Assembly: GCF_026230105.1 (NCBI RefSeq)
Contig: NC_079482.1
Coordinates: forward strand, 1,054,001 to 1,118,000
Direction: 5' to 3'
Source of the DNA: Diorhabda sublineata
Lineage: Eukaryota; Arthropoda; Insecta; Coleoptera; Chrysomelidae
Length of the DNA: 64,000 bases
This document shows positions 1-11,300 of the stretch, in pieces (the stretch's first letter is position 1; each line of letters starts with the position of its first letter). Below the pieces are notes generated by a model. That model worked only from the letters and a program-made list of their open reading frames with translations. It made no database searches and was not told the DNA's origin. The position numbers and the translations under genes are program-made.

Positions 1-1975
1 GCGACTTTACCGAAGAATTCTATGAGGTGTTTAATTACTTTCAAAATTTAAAGTTTTCTTTCAGGAAAGGGAATGTCAACGACCAGCAATTTACTTCTTT
101 TATGTTACTAAAATGGGTTTTTAGACCGGGACTTCGGAAAACAAAATTATAAAATACCGTACCTGGAAAACGTCTACTTCTAAGGGCATTTCCTCTAGGT
201 CTTCACTCAATAAATGCTTCATCGATTGTCTATTTTTCTGGTTTCGTTAATTATCTCGACCGTTCCCACATAAACCGACGAGTTGTTCGGTATTTGGTGC
301 GGGGACCTCATCAGCATCTTGCATTCGTTAAATTCAATTTAATTGTGTGTGGAATTTGGAATGCATGACTTCCTAGGTCCTTAAGTCTACATCGTATATT
401 GAAAAACGTAGAAACAACGATGTAGATTCGTTTTCATTTGGACAGGCCTAATTTTTTTTCCTAAACGAATCTTAAGAAACAGCAGAGAGACTAATAAAAT
501 GTGTTAAAGTGGAAACATAATTTTGTGATTATACACTAATTTAAGCTTTTTTGCAGACGAGCAATTTCACAAATTTCGCTGCTATAATTTACTCTATAAT
601 AGAGGAAAATGCGTTTCGTCTTTTATGGGCAAGCTTAATGAAATTATTTCCTACAACTTTATATATTTTCATATCAAGATTGGGGTCATTTATCATATGT
701 TCCTGAACAAACTTTTCGACTTTACTATATCAGAATCACATTTTCAAGTCTCTTATATTCCACATTCCGTTTGAATTATCATTTTTCATCTCCAGTGATC
801 TATATGGTGCCTTTGAAAAAAAACATTACCTAATTTATGGATTGGATGACTTTGATCTCTCCAAACAGATTCCGAAAAACTTAAGCAACTGCTCTGATAC
901 GAGTGGCGTTTACTTTTCAACCTCCGATTGTTAACATTCAGGCGTCAGTCGGCGTTGTGCTACAGCCAAGTGTGATTCGTTTTCTACAAGATGAAGGCTG
1001 CGGAAATCCATCGGAGAATGAGTCGAGTGTATAAGGAAAATTTGCAGATTTACCATTACCGCTTTCATCTTCTCTGAAATGTATCTCTGATTCATCTGAA
1101 AAAGATGCTGAATTTTCAGTGTGTACACTTTGATTGGGGAGATTTTTTCAACTTAATCACATATTCCCTTCTTCTGTGTTTGATTTGCGGTCAATTTCGT
1201 TTAGTATATCTTCAATTCAATTCTAGTGGATGATCCTCTTCAAATTCTTCTTCGTTTGACAATTCTTGAAGAGGTTTCATCCACACTTCCGAGTCCCTTG
1301 AATCGAATTCTTCCGTGTCTGCACTCGCTAACGAACGAAACTACACCGACGGTGTAAAATCGTGTACTTAGAAGAGCTATTGAAAAGGAAGAGTCCGCGC
1401 GCGCCATCTCTTAGAAATTGCGTTAATTGAAACTTCGACAAACGAATTTAAACGTGTTTAAAGTAAACCCCAGAGATTGTTGTTGACGGTTGGAACGGAC
1501 GATCTGTATTTAGATCGATAGTTTTATAAGTTTAGCGTTACTTTTACGACTCATAAAGTCGGTCTGGATATGAAAAAGAAGCGCATTTTATGCGGTTATC
1601 TCGTTCGGCTATCGTCGCTTTTAAAAATATACTTGCAACATATCTAATATTAAAAAGAACTTACCTCGTTTTTACGACTGTCGCACGATATTCTCGTAAA
1701 AATTAGTGTAACCTCTTAAACGTAAAAAAGTCCGTAGCGAACTCGCCCATGGGTATTAACCTCTTTTACGGACCCTTTAATACAAGATATGCCCAGGTAA
1801 ATTACCTACCCGGCTGGGTAGTAGATTTAGTTATAGTTTAATGACTATACTAGGTGATTCGGAAATTTCTACTATTAAATTCGCTGATTTATAGGGCAAT
1901 AAATGGAATGAAAGATTCATTAAGCGTGAAGAAAATATGCAGCACATTCTGAAACCCGTTAACATTCATAGAAAA
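1..1975. other. Unassigned AT-rich DNA
   Basis: No gene, RNA gene or tandem repeat is recognised here. A 65-codon open frame at 931-1128 on the minus strand has no motif that I recognise. If the membrane-protein gene to the right continues leftwards, this stretch is part of its third intron. I looked for a minus-strand exon with the histidine boxes expected of that family and found none. Confidence 0.5.
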
Positions 1976-3755
1976 CGTCCTAAAACTCGAGTTCAGTTCA
2001 CAGAAACGTCATTATAATAACAAAGTTTGACGTTAACTCCAAATAGACAGTCAGGTTTGAAAACTACGACAATATTACCAACACCAAACATCGAATATTA
2101 CTAAATATGTTTCGAATCGAAACGTCCTAAAACTCGAGTTCAGTTCACAGAAACATCATTATAATAACAAAGTTTGACGTTAACTCCAAATAGACAGTCA
2201 GGTTTGAAAACAACGACAATATTACCAACACCAAACATCGAATATTACTAAAAATGTTTCGAATCGAAACGTCCTAAGACTCGAGTTAAGTTCATAGAAA
2301 CGTCATTATAATAACAAAGTTTGACGTTAACTCCAAATAGACAGTCAGGTTTGAAAACTACGACAATATTACCAACACCAAACATCGAATATTACTAAAT
2401 ATGTTTCGAATCGAAACGTCCTAAAACTCGAGTTCAGTTCATAGAAACGTCATTATAATAACAAAGTTTGACGTTAACACGTTAACTCCAAATAGACAGT
2501 CAGGTTTGAAAACTACGACAATATTACCAACACCAAACATCGAATATTACTAAAAATGTTTCGAATCGAAACGTCCTAAGACTCGAGTTAAGTTCATAGA
2601 AACATCATTATAATAACAAAGTTTGACGTTAACTCCAAATAGACAGTCAGGTTTGAAAACAACGACAATATTACCAACACCAAACATCGAATATTACTAA
2701 AAATGTTTCGAATCGAAACGTCCTAAGACTCGAGTTAAGTTCATAGAAACGTCATTATAATAACAAAGTTTGACGTTAACTCCAAATAGACAGTCAGGTT
2801 TGAAAACTACGACAATATTACCAACACCAAACATCGAATATTACTAAAAATGTTTCGAATCGAAACGTCCTAAAACTCGAGTTAAGTTCATAGAAACGTC
2901 ATTATGATAACAAAGTTTGACGTTAACTCCAAATAGACAGTCAGGTTTGAAAACTACGACAATATTACCAACACCAAACATCGAATATTACTAAAAATGT
3001 TTCGAATCGAAACGTCCTAAGACTCGAGTTAAGTTCATAGAAACGTCATTATGATAACAAAGTTTGACGTTAACTCCAAATAGACAGTCAGGTTTGAAAA
3101 CTACGACAATATTACCAACACCAAACATCGAATATTACTAAAAATGTTTCGAATCGAAACGTCCTAAAACTCGAGTTAAGTTCATAGAAACGTCATTATA
3201 ATATCAAAGTTTGACGTTAACACGTTAACTCCAAATAGACAGTCAGGTTTGAAAACTACGACAATATTACCAACACCAAACATCGAATATTACTAAAAAT
3301 GTTTCGAATCGAAACGTCCTAAGACTCGAGTTAAGTTCATAGAAACGTCATTATGATAACAAAGTTTGACGTTAACTCCAAATAGACAGTCAGGTTTGAA
3401 AACTACGACAATATTACCAACACCAAACATCGAATATTACTAAATATGTTTCGAATCGAAACGTCCTAAGACTCGAGTTAAGTTCATAGAAACGTCATTA
3501 TGATAACAAAGTTTGACGTTAACTCCAAATAGACAGTCAGGTTTGAAAACTACGACAATATTACCAACACCAAACATCGAATATTACTAAATATGTTTCG
3601 AATCGAAACGTCCTAAAACTCGAGATCAGTTCATAGAAACGTCATTATAATAACAAAGTTTGACGTTAACTCCAAATAGACAGTCAGGTTTGAAAACTGC
3701 GACAATATTACCAACACCAAACATCGAATATTACTAAATATGTTTGGAATTTCAT
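1976..3755. repeat. 147-bp tandem satellite, about 12 copies
   Basis: The phrase CGTCCTAA recurs at 1976, 2123, 2270, 2417, 2572, 2719, 2866, 3013, 3160, 3315, 3462 and 3609. The spacing is 147 bp, except twice at 155 bp where an 8-bp ACGTTAAC duplication is present (the copies starting 2417 and 3160, five units apart). Copies differ at only a few diagnostic sites, such as AAACTCGAG against AGACTCGAG and ATAATAAC against ATGATAAC. The junction of each unit carries a near-palindrome, ATGTTTCGA-a-TCGAAACGT. The array stops about 25 bp before a coding exon. Confidence 0.95.
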
Positions 3756-3781
3756 TATTATTGTTTTTTCTTCTCACTTAC

Positions 3782-4030
3782 CAAAATGATATAGATGATT
3801 GGGAATTGTAATAAGAACCAGAACCATCCGTAGTCACTTATTTGGTAATAAACGGTACAGTAACCGCCGTTTGCAATATAAGTTGCTAAAATGGCTGATA
3901 CAGTCATGTTTAATGTTAATGAGAATGTTCCCAATATTATTTCGTGTCTTTCAAGTTCTGGACTCAACCATTTCGTCGGTTGGCACTTCCATTCGTACGG
4001 TCGGTCTCGTTGACGTACGTAATAGTACCA
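3782..4030 (-). CDS. Exon 3 of membrane protein gene (83 codons)
   Basis: The exon is 249 bp, phase 0 at both ends. Upstream on the minus strand is a pyrimidine-rich acceptor ending TTTCAG, just before codon TGG. Downstream is the donor TTG|GTAAGT. The 83 residues begin WYYYVRQRDRPYEWKC and continue with a charged loop (KWLSPELERHE), a hydrophobic stretch (IILGTFSLTLNMTVSAILA), a Gly-Tyr-rich loop, and a final hydrophobic segment WFWFLLQFPIIYIIL that runs to the donor. In fatty acid hydroxylase/sterol desaturase proteins the first histidine box usually follows such a segment, so it would be on the next exon, outside the window. The clean intron borders and uninterrupted frame argue for a functional exon. 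It sits between the 147-bp and 213-bp arrays. Confidence 0.82.
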
Positions 4031-4074
4031 CTGAAATAAATATGAAAATATGAATGTAAACTTCAAGAAACCCG

Positions 4075-5945
4075 TTTTTTTGAAAGATTATCATCCCAGA
4101 AGTCATTTTTTGTCCAAATTACATATCAAAGAGTTCTTTCTGACACATTACAATTTGGGAAAGCCATTTTTTGTCCAAAATGAATTTGAAAAAGCTGCTT
4201 AGAACCAAATATAATTCGAGGAAGACATGTTAGGTCCGAATTAAATTTGAGATCATCATTTTTTGAGGAAATTAAATTTAAAAAACCATTTTTTGAAAGA
4301 TTATCATTCCAGAAGCCATTTTTTGTCCAAATTAAATGTCAAATAGTTCTTTCTGACACATTACAATTTGGGGAAGCCATTTTCTGTCCAAATTGAATTT
4401 GAAAAAGCTGTTTAGAACCAAATATAATTCGAGGAAGACATGTTAGGTCCGAATTAAATTTGAGATCATCATTTTTTGAGGAAATTAAATTTAAAAAACC
4501 ATTTTTTGAAAGATTATCATTCCAGAAGCCATTTTTTGTCCAAATTAAATGTCAAATAGTTCTTTCTGACACATTACAATTTGGGGAAGCCATTTTCTGT
4601 CCAAATTGAATTTGAAAAAGCTGTTTAGAACCAAATATAATTCGAGGAAGACATGTTAGGTCCGAATTAAATTTGAGATCATCATTTTTTGAGGAAATTA
4701 AATTTAAAAAACCATTTTTTGAAAGATTATCATTCCAGAAGCCATTTTTTGTCCAAATTAAATGTCAAATAGTTCTTTCTGACACATTACAATTTGGGGA
4801 AGCCATTTTCTGTCCAAATTGAATTTGAAAAAGCTGTTTAGAACCAAATATAATTCGAGGAAGACATGTTAGGTCCGAATTAAATTTGAGATCATCATTT
4901 TTTGAGGAAATTAAATTTAAAAAACCATTTTTTGAAAGATTATCATTCCAGAAGCCATTTTTTGTCCAAATTAAATGTCAAATAGTTCTTTCTGACACAT
5001 TACAATTTGGGGAAGCCATTTTCTGTCCAAATTGAATTTGAAAAAGCTGTTTAGAACCAAATATAATTCGAGGAAGACATGTTAGGTCCGAATTAAATTT
5101 GAGATCATCATTTTTTGAGGAAATTAAATTTAAAAAACCATTTTTTGAAAGATTATCATTCCAGAAGCCATTTTTTGTCCAAATTAAATGTCAAATAGTT
5201 CTTTCTGACACATTACAATTTGGGGAAGCCATTTTCTGTCCAAATTGAATTTGAAAAAGCTGTTTAGAACCAAATATAATTCGAGGAAGACATGTTAGGT
5301 CCGAATTAAATTTGAGATCATCATTTTTTGAGGAAATTAAATTTAAAAAACCATTTTTTGAAAGATTATCATTCCAGAAGCCATTTTTTGTCCAAATTAA
5401 ATGTCAAATAGTTCTTTCTGACACATTACAATTTGGGGAAGCCATTTTCTGTCCAAATTGAATTTGAAAAAGCTGTTTAGAACCAAATATAATTCGAGGA
5501 AGACATGTTAGGTCCGAATTAAATTTGAGATTATCATTTTTTGAGGAAATTAAATTTGAAAAACCATTTTTTGAAAGATTATCATTCCAGAAGCCATTTT
5601 TTGTCCGAATTAATTTTAAAACAGCCTTTTTCGTCCAAATTGAATTGGATAAAGCTCTTTAAGACAGAAAAGAATCAAGACAAGCATTTTTTGTTCAAAT
5701 TAAATTTGAAAGCACCATTTTTTAACGATATTAAATGTCAAGGAGTTCCTTATGTCATAATACAATTTGAGGAAGCCATTTTTTGTCCGATTTACATTTG
5801 AAAAAGCTGTTTTTTGAAAGAGTATCATTCCAGAAGCCATTTTTTGTCCAAATTAAATTAGAAAAATCTCTTCAAGACAAATTAAAAGCTTACGAAGCCA
5901 TTTATGTCCAAACTATATTTGAAAAAACCATTCTTTGTCAAAGGA
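4075..5945. repeat. 213-bp tandem satellite, about 7 good copies plus degenerate edges
   Basis: The phrase TGAAAGATTATCAT recurs at 4081, 4294, 4507, 4720, 4933, 5146, 5359 and 5572, always 213 bp apart. Internal copies are almost identical, while the first (from 4081) and the stretch after about 5600 are degenerate. Each unit divides into about seven subunits of ~30 bp related to AAGCCATTTTTTGTCCAAAT. This makes it a higher-order unit of the ~30-bp motif family that is also found at 6766-7800 and elsewhere. It lies in intron 2 of the membrane-protein gene. Confidence 0.93.
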
Positions 5946-6765
5946 AATTATTCAACTAAATATTCATAGAAATCATCTCTCAAATATGTAAATAAACAAA
6001 GCAAATGCATGGGGGGTTCAGATTAGATAGTAAAATCCAAAATAATTATGATTAATAAGTGAAATTTACACGTACGCTTTTTATCTAATCTCTCACTCTC
6101 TTAGGTGAGATTTGTATCGAAATTTCGATTAGAAAATTATAACAACGTGTTATATAAACGAGTAAACCAAAATTCAAATATTTATTTCAACTCCAAATGG
6201 CCAACAACCTATTAGTAAATAATTACAGCTATTACAAAAATATAAAAACGAAACGAAAAAAAAATAGTCGAGCAATTTATGTTGCAAGATCGAAATATTG
6301 CATATATATTGTACGTCACGTGTCTCTTGTCATTACATCATGGCTGCCACTAACAAAAACTTTAATAGTAAAATTAAACAGATTCCTAACCTCAAATTTT
6401 CTCTATTATTTTGTACTTAGTTTGCAACTTTCATGCAATAAAAATGAAACAAAACGGATTTTGAAATATTGGAATCAGAGTTATTATTTCAGTTATATAC
6501 GAGGTATTTCTAAAAACTTCTAGCCCGAATATAAGTTATTTCGTCCCTAGTTTTTAATAAATTTTTAATTTTATGACGTAACTGCATAGATAATGTATAC
6601 AGAGTGGGACAAATGTATTTGTACGGTCTTCATTGTGACAGTGTTAATAATTTCGTTCTCTTAGCAATATGAATATTACTTACTTATTACTTACTTACTT
6701 ACAGGAGTAAATAGAAGTTTATTTTTAACTACAATCTCGATAAATTTGATGACAAGGAGCTCTTT
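5946..6765. other. Intronic unique DNA
   Basis: This is non-repetitive AT-rich sequence between two arrays. A 108-codon frame at 6197-6523 is Lys/Tyr/Asn-rich, as chance frames in AT-rich DNA are, and I do not accept it. The string ATATACGAGGTATTTCTAA near 6494 resembles transposon ends seen elsewhere in the window, but no partner end was found. Confidence 0.45.
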
Positions 6766-7665
6766 ATGACATACAATTTGAGAAAGCCATTTTCTGTCCG
6801 ATTTGATTATAGAACAGCCATTTTAGGAAGAAAATCCATCGAGAAGCCATTTTTTGTCCAAATTAATGTTTCAGCAGCCATTTTAGGAAGAAAATACATC
6901 GAGAAGCCATTTTTTGTCCAAATTAATGTTTCAGCAGCAATTTTAGGAAGAATATCCATCGAGAAGCCATTTTTTGTCCAAATTAATGTTTCAGCAGCCA
7001 TTTTAGGAAGAATATCCATCGAGAAGCCATTTTTTGTCCAAATTAATATTTCAGCAGCCATTTTAGGAAGAATATCCATCGAGAAGCCATGTTTTGTCCA
7101 AATTAATGTTTCAGCAGCCATTTTAGGAAGAAAATCCATCGAGAAGCCATTTTTTGTCCAAATTAATGTTTCAGCAGCCATTTTAGGGAGAAAATCCATC
7201 GAGAAGCCATTTTTTGTCCAAATTAATGTTTCAGCAGCCATTTTAGGAAGAATATCCATCGAGAAGCCATTTTTTGTCCAAATTAATGTTTCAGCAGCCA
7301 TTTTAGGAAGAAAATCCATCGAGAAGCCATATTTTGTCCAAATTAATGTTTCAGCAGCCATTTTAGGAAGAATATCCATCGAGAAGCCATGTTTTGTCCA
7401 AATTAATGTTTCAGCAGCCATTTTAGGAAGAATATCCATCGAGAAGCCATTTTTTGTCCAAATTAATATTTCAGCAGCCATTTTAGGAAGAATATCCATC
7501 GAGAAGCCATGTTTTGTCCAAATTAATGTTTCAGCAGCCATTTTAGGAAGAATATTCATCGAGAAGCCATTTTTTGTCCAAATTAATGTTTCAACAGCCA
7601 TTTTAGGAAGAATATCCCTGGAGAAGTCATTTTTTGTCCAAATTGAATTTGAAAAAACTCTTTAG
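6766..7665. repeat. 60-bp tandem repeat, about 14.5 copies
   Basis: A unit beginning GAGAAGCCATTTTTTGTCCA repeats every 60 bp from 6841 to 7621, with a diverged half copy at about 6781. Variants (AAAATCC or AATATCC, CATTTT or CATGTT) are distributed as a mosaic. The unit is two ~30-bp subunits of the GCCATTTTTTGTCCAAAT family. Because 60 is a multiple of three and the monomer lacks stops in some frames, the array is open for 299 codons on plus and 264 codons on minus. I treat both as artefacts of repetition. Degenerate motif copies continue to about 7800. Confidence 0.95.
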
Positions 7666-8308
7666 AACTAAATATAATTTGAGGAAGACATGTTTGGTCC
7701 GAATTAAATTTGAGATCACCATTTTTCGACGAAATTAAATTTGAAAAACTATTTTTTGAAAGATTATCATTCCAGAAGCCATTTTCTTGTCCAAATAAGC
7801 AACAAACAATTCTTATAATTCATAATTTAAACTTAAACTCTGTACTCTAGTACTTTTTTTGACTAAATAATATACGCCGCTTAACATTCCAAACAATTTT
7901 GTACAAATAGAATGAGCAGAGATACAACGAAAATGTTTTGTAGGTATAAATTTGAGGATATGAGCGTTTTATTTCCTTCTCATGGTATCACAAACATCGT
8001 CCAATTGAAAAATGGTTTATGCACACAAAAAAGAAAAGAAGAAGTGGCGAAAATTAGGGGTATACACTCGTTTCCACGCAGATTTTTCACTCGGACGGGT
8101 GAAATAAAAAGATAGAGTGCTAGGGTGCCAATTACCTTTTTTACGATTCAGTATAAACATGTGTCGCTTGAAAGCGAGCAAACAAAGGTCTATCATAAAG
8201 TTTTAAGACCTATTTTATAACATAGGTACGCGTATGTACGTATAAATACAATGAGATTCAAAATTTGCAATTTTCAATTTTTATACGCGGAATTTACAAT
8301 CTAAAAAT
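7666..8308. other. Intronic DNA with decaying motif copies, then unique sequence
   Basis: Positions 7666-7800 continue the ~30-bp motif family in degenerate form (GAGGAAGACATG, CCAGAAGCCATTTTC). From 7800 to 8308 the sequence is unique and AT-rich. A 67-codon plus-strand frame at 7912-8115 has no recognisable motif and no splice support. Confidence 0.5.
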
Positions 8309-11300
8309 TAAATATTATAAATATAACTACCCCATTTAGCTAAATTAATAATTCAATCTATTGTAGAATGTAAGAAACGATCATTTACATTATTTAATAT
8401 TAGTTTATATACGGGGTGGACAACTAAAAAACGCCGTCGTTAAAATATTTAATAATATGAAATTAAAAAACAAAATTTTTCAACGTATACTCGATTATAT
8501 AGTATTTTTTATAATTTAATCGATTTTTTCTATAAATTTAGCGTATTTTTCATTCCACAAGTTTCAGTCTATCTCTTCAAATAAGACGTAGGGGAGAGTG
8601 GGAATCCTACTACGAAAAAATGTCTGTAAGTCCGGTTCTGTTTAACCGATTTTTATAAACTTGATATTTTTTGAAAGAACTTTCGTCCATTAATACAAAA
8701 TATATAAATTCTAAGCAATTTTATTAGAGACGTGAATGCTAGAGGGCGTTGTTTCATATCTTATAGATATTATGATTTCTATTCAAATATTATAAATGTA
8801 GCTACCCCATTTAGCTAAATTGGTAATTTAATCTATTGTAGAATGTAAAAAATGATCATTTACATTATTTAGTATTAGTTTATATACGGGGTGGACAACT
8901 AAGAAACGCCGTCGTTAAAATATTTAATAATATGAAATTAAAAAACAAAATTTTTTAACGTATACTCGATTATATAGTATTTTTTATAATTTAATCGACT
9001 TTTTCTATAAATTTAGCGTATTTTTCATTCCACAAGTTTCAGTCTATCTCTTCAAATAAGACGTAGGGGAGAGTGGGAATCCTACTACGAAAAAATGTCT
9101 GTAAGTCCGGTTCTGTTTAACCGATTTTTATAAACTTGATATTGTTTGAAAGAACTTTCGTCCATTAATACAAAATATATAAATTCTAAGCAATTTAATA
9201 AGGAACGTGGATGCTAGAGGGCGTTGTTTCATATCTTATAGATATTATGATTTCTATTCAAATATTATAAATGTAGCTACCCCATTTAGCTAAATTGGTA
9301 ATTTAATCTATTGTAGAATGTAAAAAATGATCATTTACATTATTTAGTATTAGTTTATATACGGGGTGGACAACTAAGAAACGCCGTCGTTAAAATATTT
9401 AATAATATGAAATTAAAAAACAAAATTTTTTAACGTATACTCGATTATATAGTATTTTTTATAATTTAATCGACTTTTTCTATAAATTTAGCGTATTTTT
9501 CATTCCACAAGTTTCAGTCTATCTCTTCAAATAAGACGTAGGGGAGAGTGGGAATCCTACTACGAAAAAATGTCTGTAAGTCCGGTTCTGTTTAACCGAT
9601 TTTTATAAACTTGATATTGTTTGAAAGAACTTTCGTCCATTAATACAAAATATATAAATTCTAAGCAATTTAATAAGGAACGTGGATGCTAGAGGGCGTT
9701 GTTTCATATCTTATAGATATTATGATTTCTATTCAAATATTATAAATGTAGCTACCCCATTTAGCTAAATTGGTAATTTAATCTATTGTAGAATGTAAAA
9801 AATGATCATTTACATTATTTAGTATTAGTTTATATACGGGGTGGACAACTAAGAAACGCCGTCGTTAAAATATTTAATAATATGAAATTAAAAAACAAAA
9901 TTTTTTAACGTATACTCGATTCTATAGTATTTTTTATAATTTAATCGATTTTTTCTATAAATTCAGCGCATTTTTAATTCCACAAGTTTCAGCCTATCTC
10001 TTCAAATAAGACGTAGGGGAGAGTGGGAATCCTACTACGAAAAAATGTCTGTAAGTCCGGTTCTGTTTAACCGATTTTTATAAACTTGATATTGTTTGAA
10101 AGAACTTTCGTCCATTAATACAAAATATATAAATTCTAAGCAATTTATTAAGGAACGTGGATGCTAGAGGGCGTTGTTTCATATCTTATAGATATTATGA
10201 TTTCTATTCAAATATTATAAATGTAGCTACCCCATTTAGCTAAATTGGTAATTTAATCTATTGTAGAATGTAAAAAATGATCATTTACATTATTTAGTAT
10301 TAGTTTATATACGGGGTGGACAACTAAAAAACGCCGTCGTTAAAATATTTAAAAATATGAAATTAAAAAACAAAATTTTTTAACGTATAATCGATTCTAT
10401 AGTATTTTTTATAATTTAATCGATTTTTTCTATAAATTCAGCGCATTTTTAATTCCACAAGTTTCAGTCTATCTCTTCAAATAAGACGTAGGGGAGAGTG
10501 GGAATCCTACTACGAAAAAATGTCTGTAAGTCCGGTTCTGTTTAACCGATTTTTATAAACTTGATATTTTTTGAAAGAACTTTCGTCCATTAATACAAAA
10601 TATATAAATTCTAAGCAATTTTATTAGAGACGTGAATGCTAGAGGGCGTTGTTTCATATCTTATAGATATTATGATTTCTATTCAAATATTATAAATGTA
10701 GCTACCCCATTTAGCTAAATTGGTAATTTAATCTATTGTAGAATGTAAAAAATGATCATTTACATTATTTAGTATTAGTTTATATACGGGGTGGACAACT
10801 AAGAAACGCCGTCGTTAAAATATTTAATAATATGAAATTAAAAAACAAAATTTTTTAACGTATACTCGATTATATAGTATTTTTTATAATTTAATCGACT
10901 TTTTCTATAAATTTAGCGTATTTTTCATTCCACAAGTTTCAGTCTATCTCTTCAAATAAGACGTAGGGGAGAGTGGGAATCCTACTACGAAAAAATGTCT
11001 GTAAGTCCGGTTCTGTTTAACCGATTTTTATAAACTTGATATTGTTTGAAAGAACTTTCGTCCATTAATACAAAATATATAAATTCTAAGCAATTTAATA
11101 AGGAACGTGGATGCTAGAGGGCGTTGTTTCATATCTTATAGATATTATGATTTCTATTCAAATATTATAAATGTAGCTACCCCATTTAGCTAAATTGGTA
11201 ATTTAATCTATTGTAGAATGTAAAAAATGATCATTTACATTATTTAGTATTAGTTTATATACGGAGTGGACAACTAAGAAACGCCGTCGTTAAAATATTT

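Noticed and set aside
931..1128. 65-codon minus frame
   Set aside because: It faintly resembles mobile-element sequence, but I could not match it to a named motif.
1976..3755. CRISPR array
   Set aside because: There are no variable spacers between short repeats. Whole 147-bp units repeat head to tail, and the genome is eukaryotic.
6766..7665. 299-codon plus and 264-codon minus frames as a repeat-protein gene
   Set aside because: Both strands are open because a stop-poor 60-bp unit repeats in frame. There is no splice signal, start context or domain, and the sequence belongs to the non-coding ~30-bp motif family.
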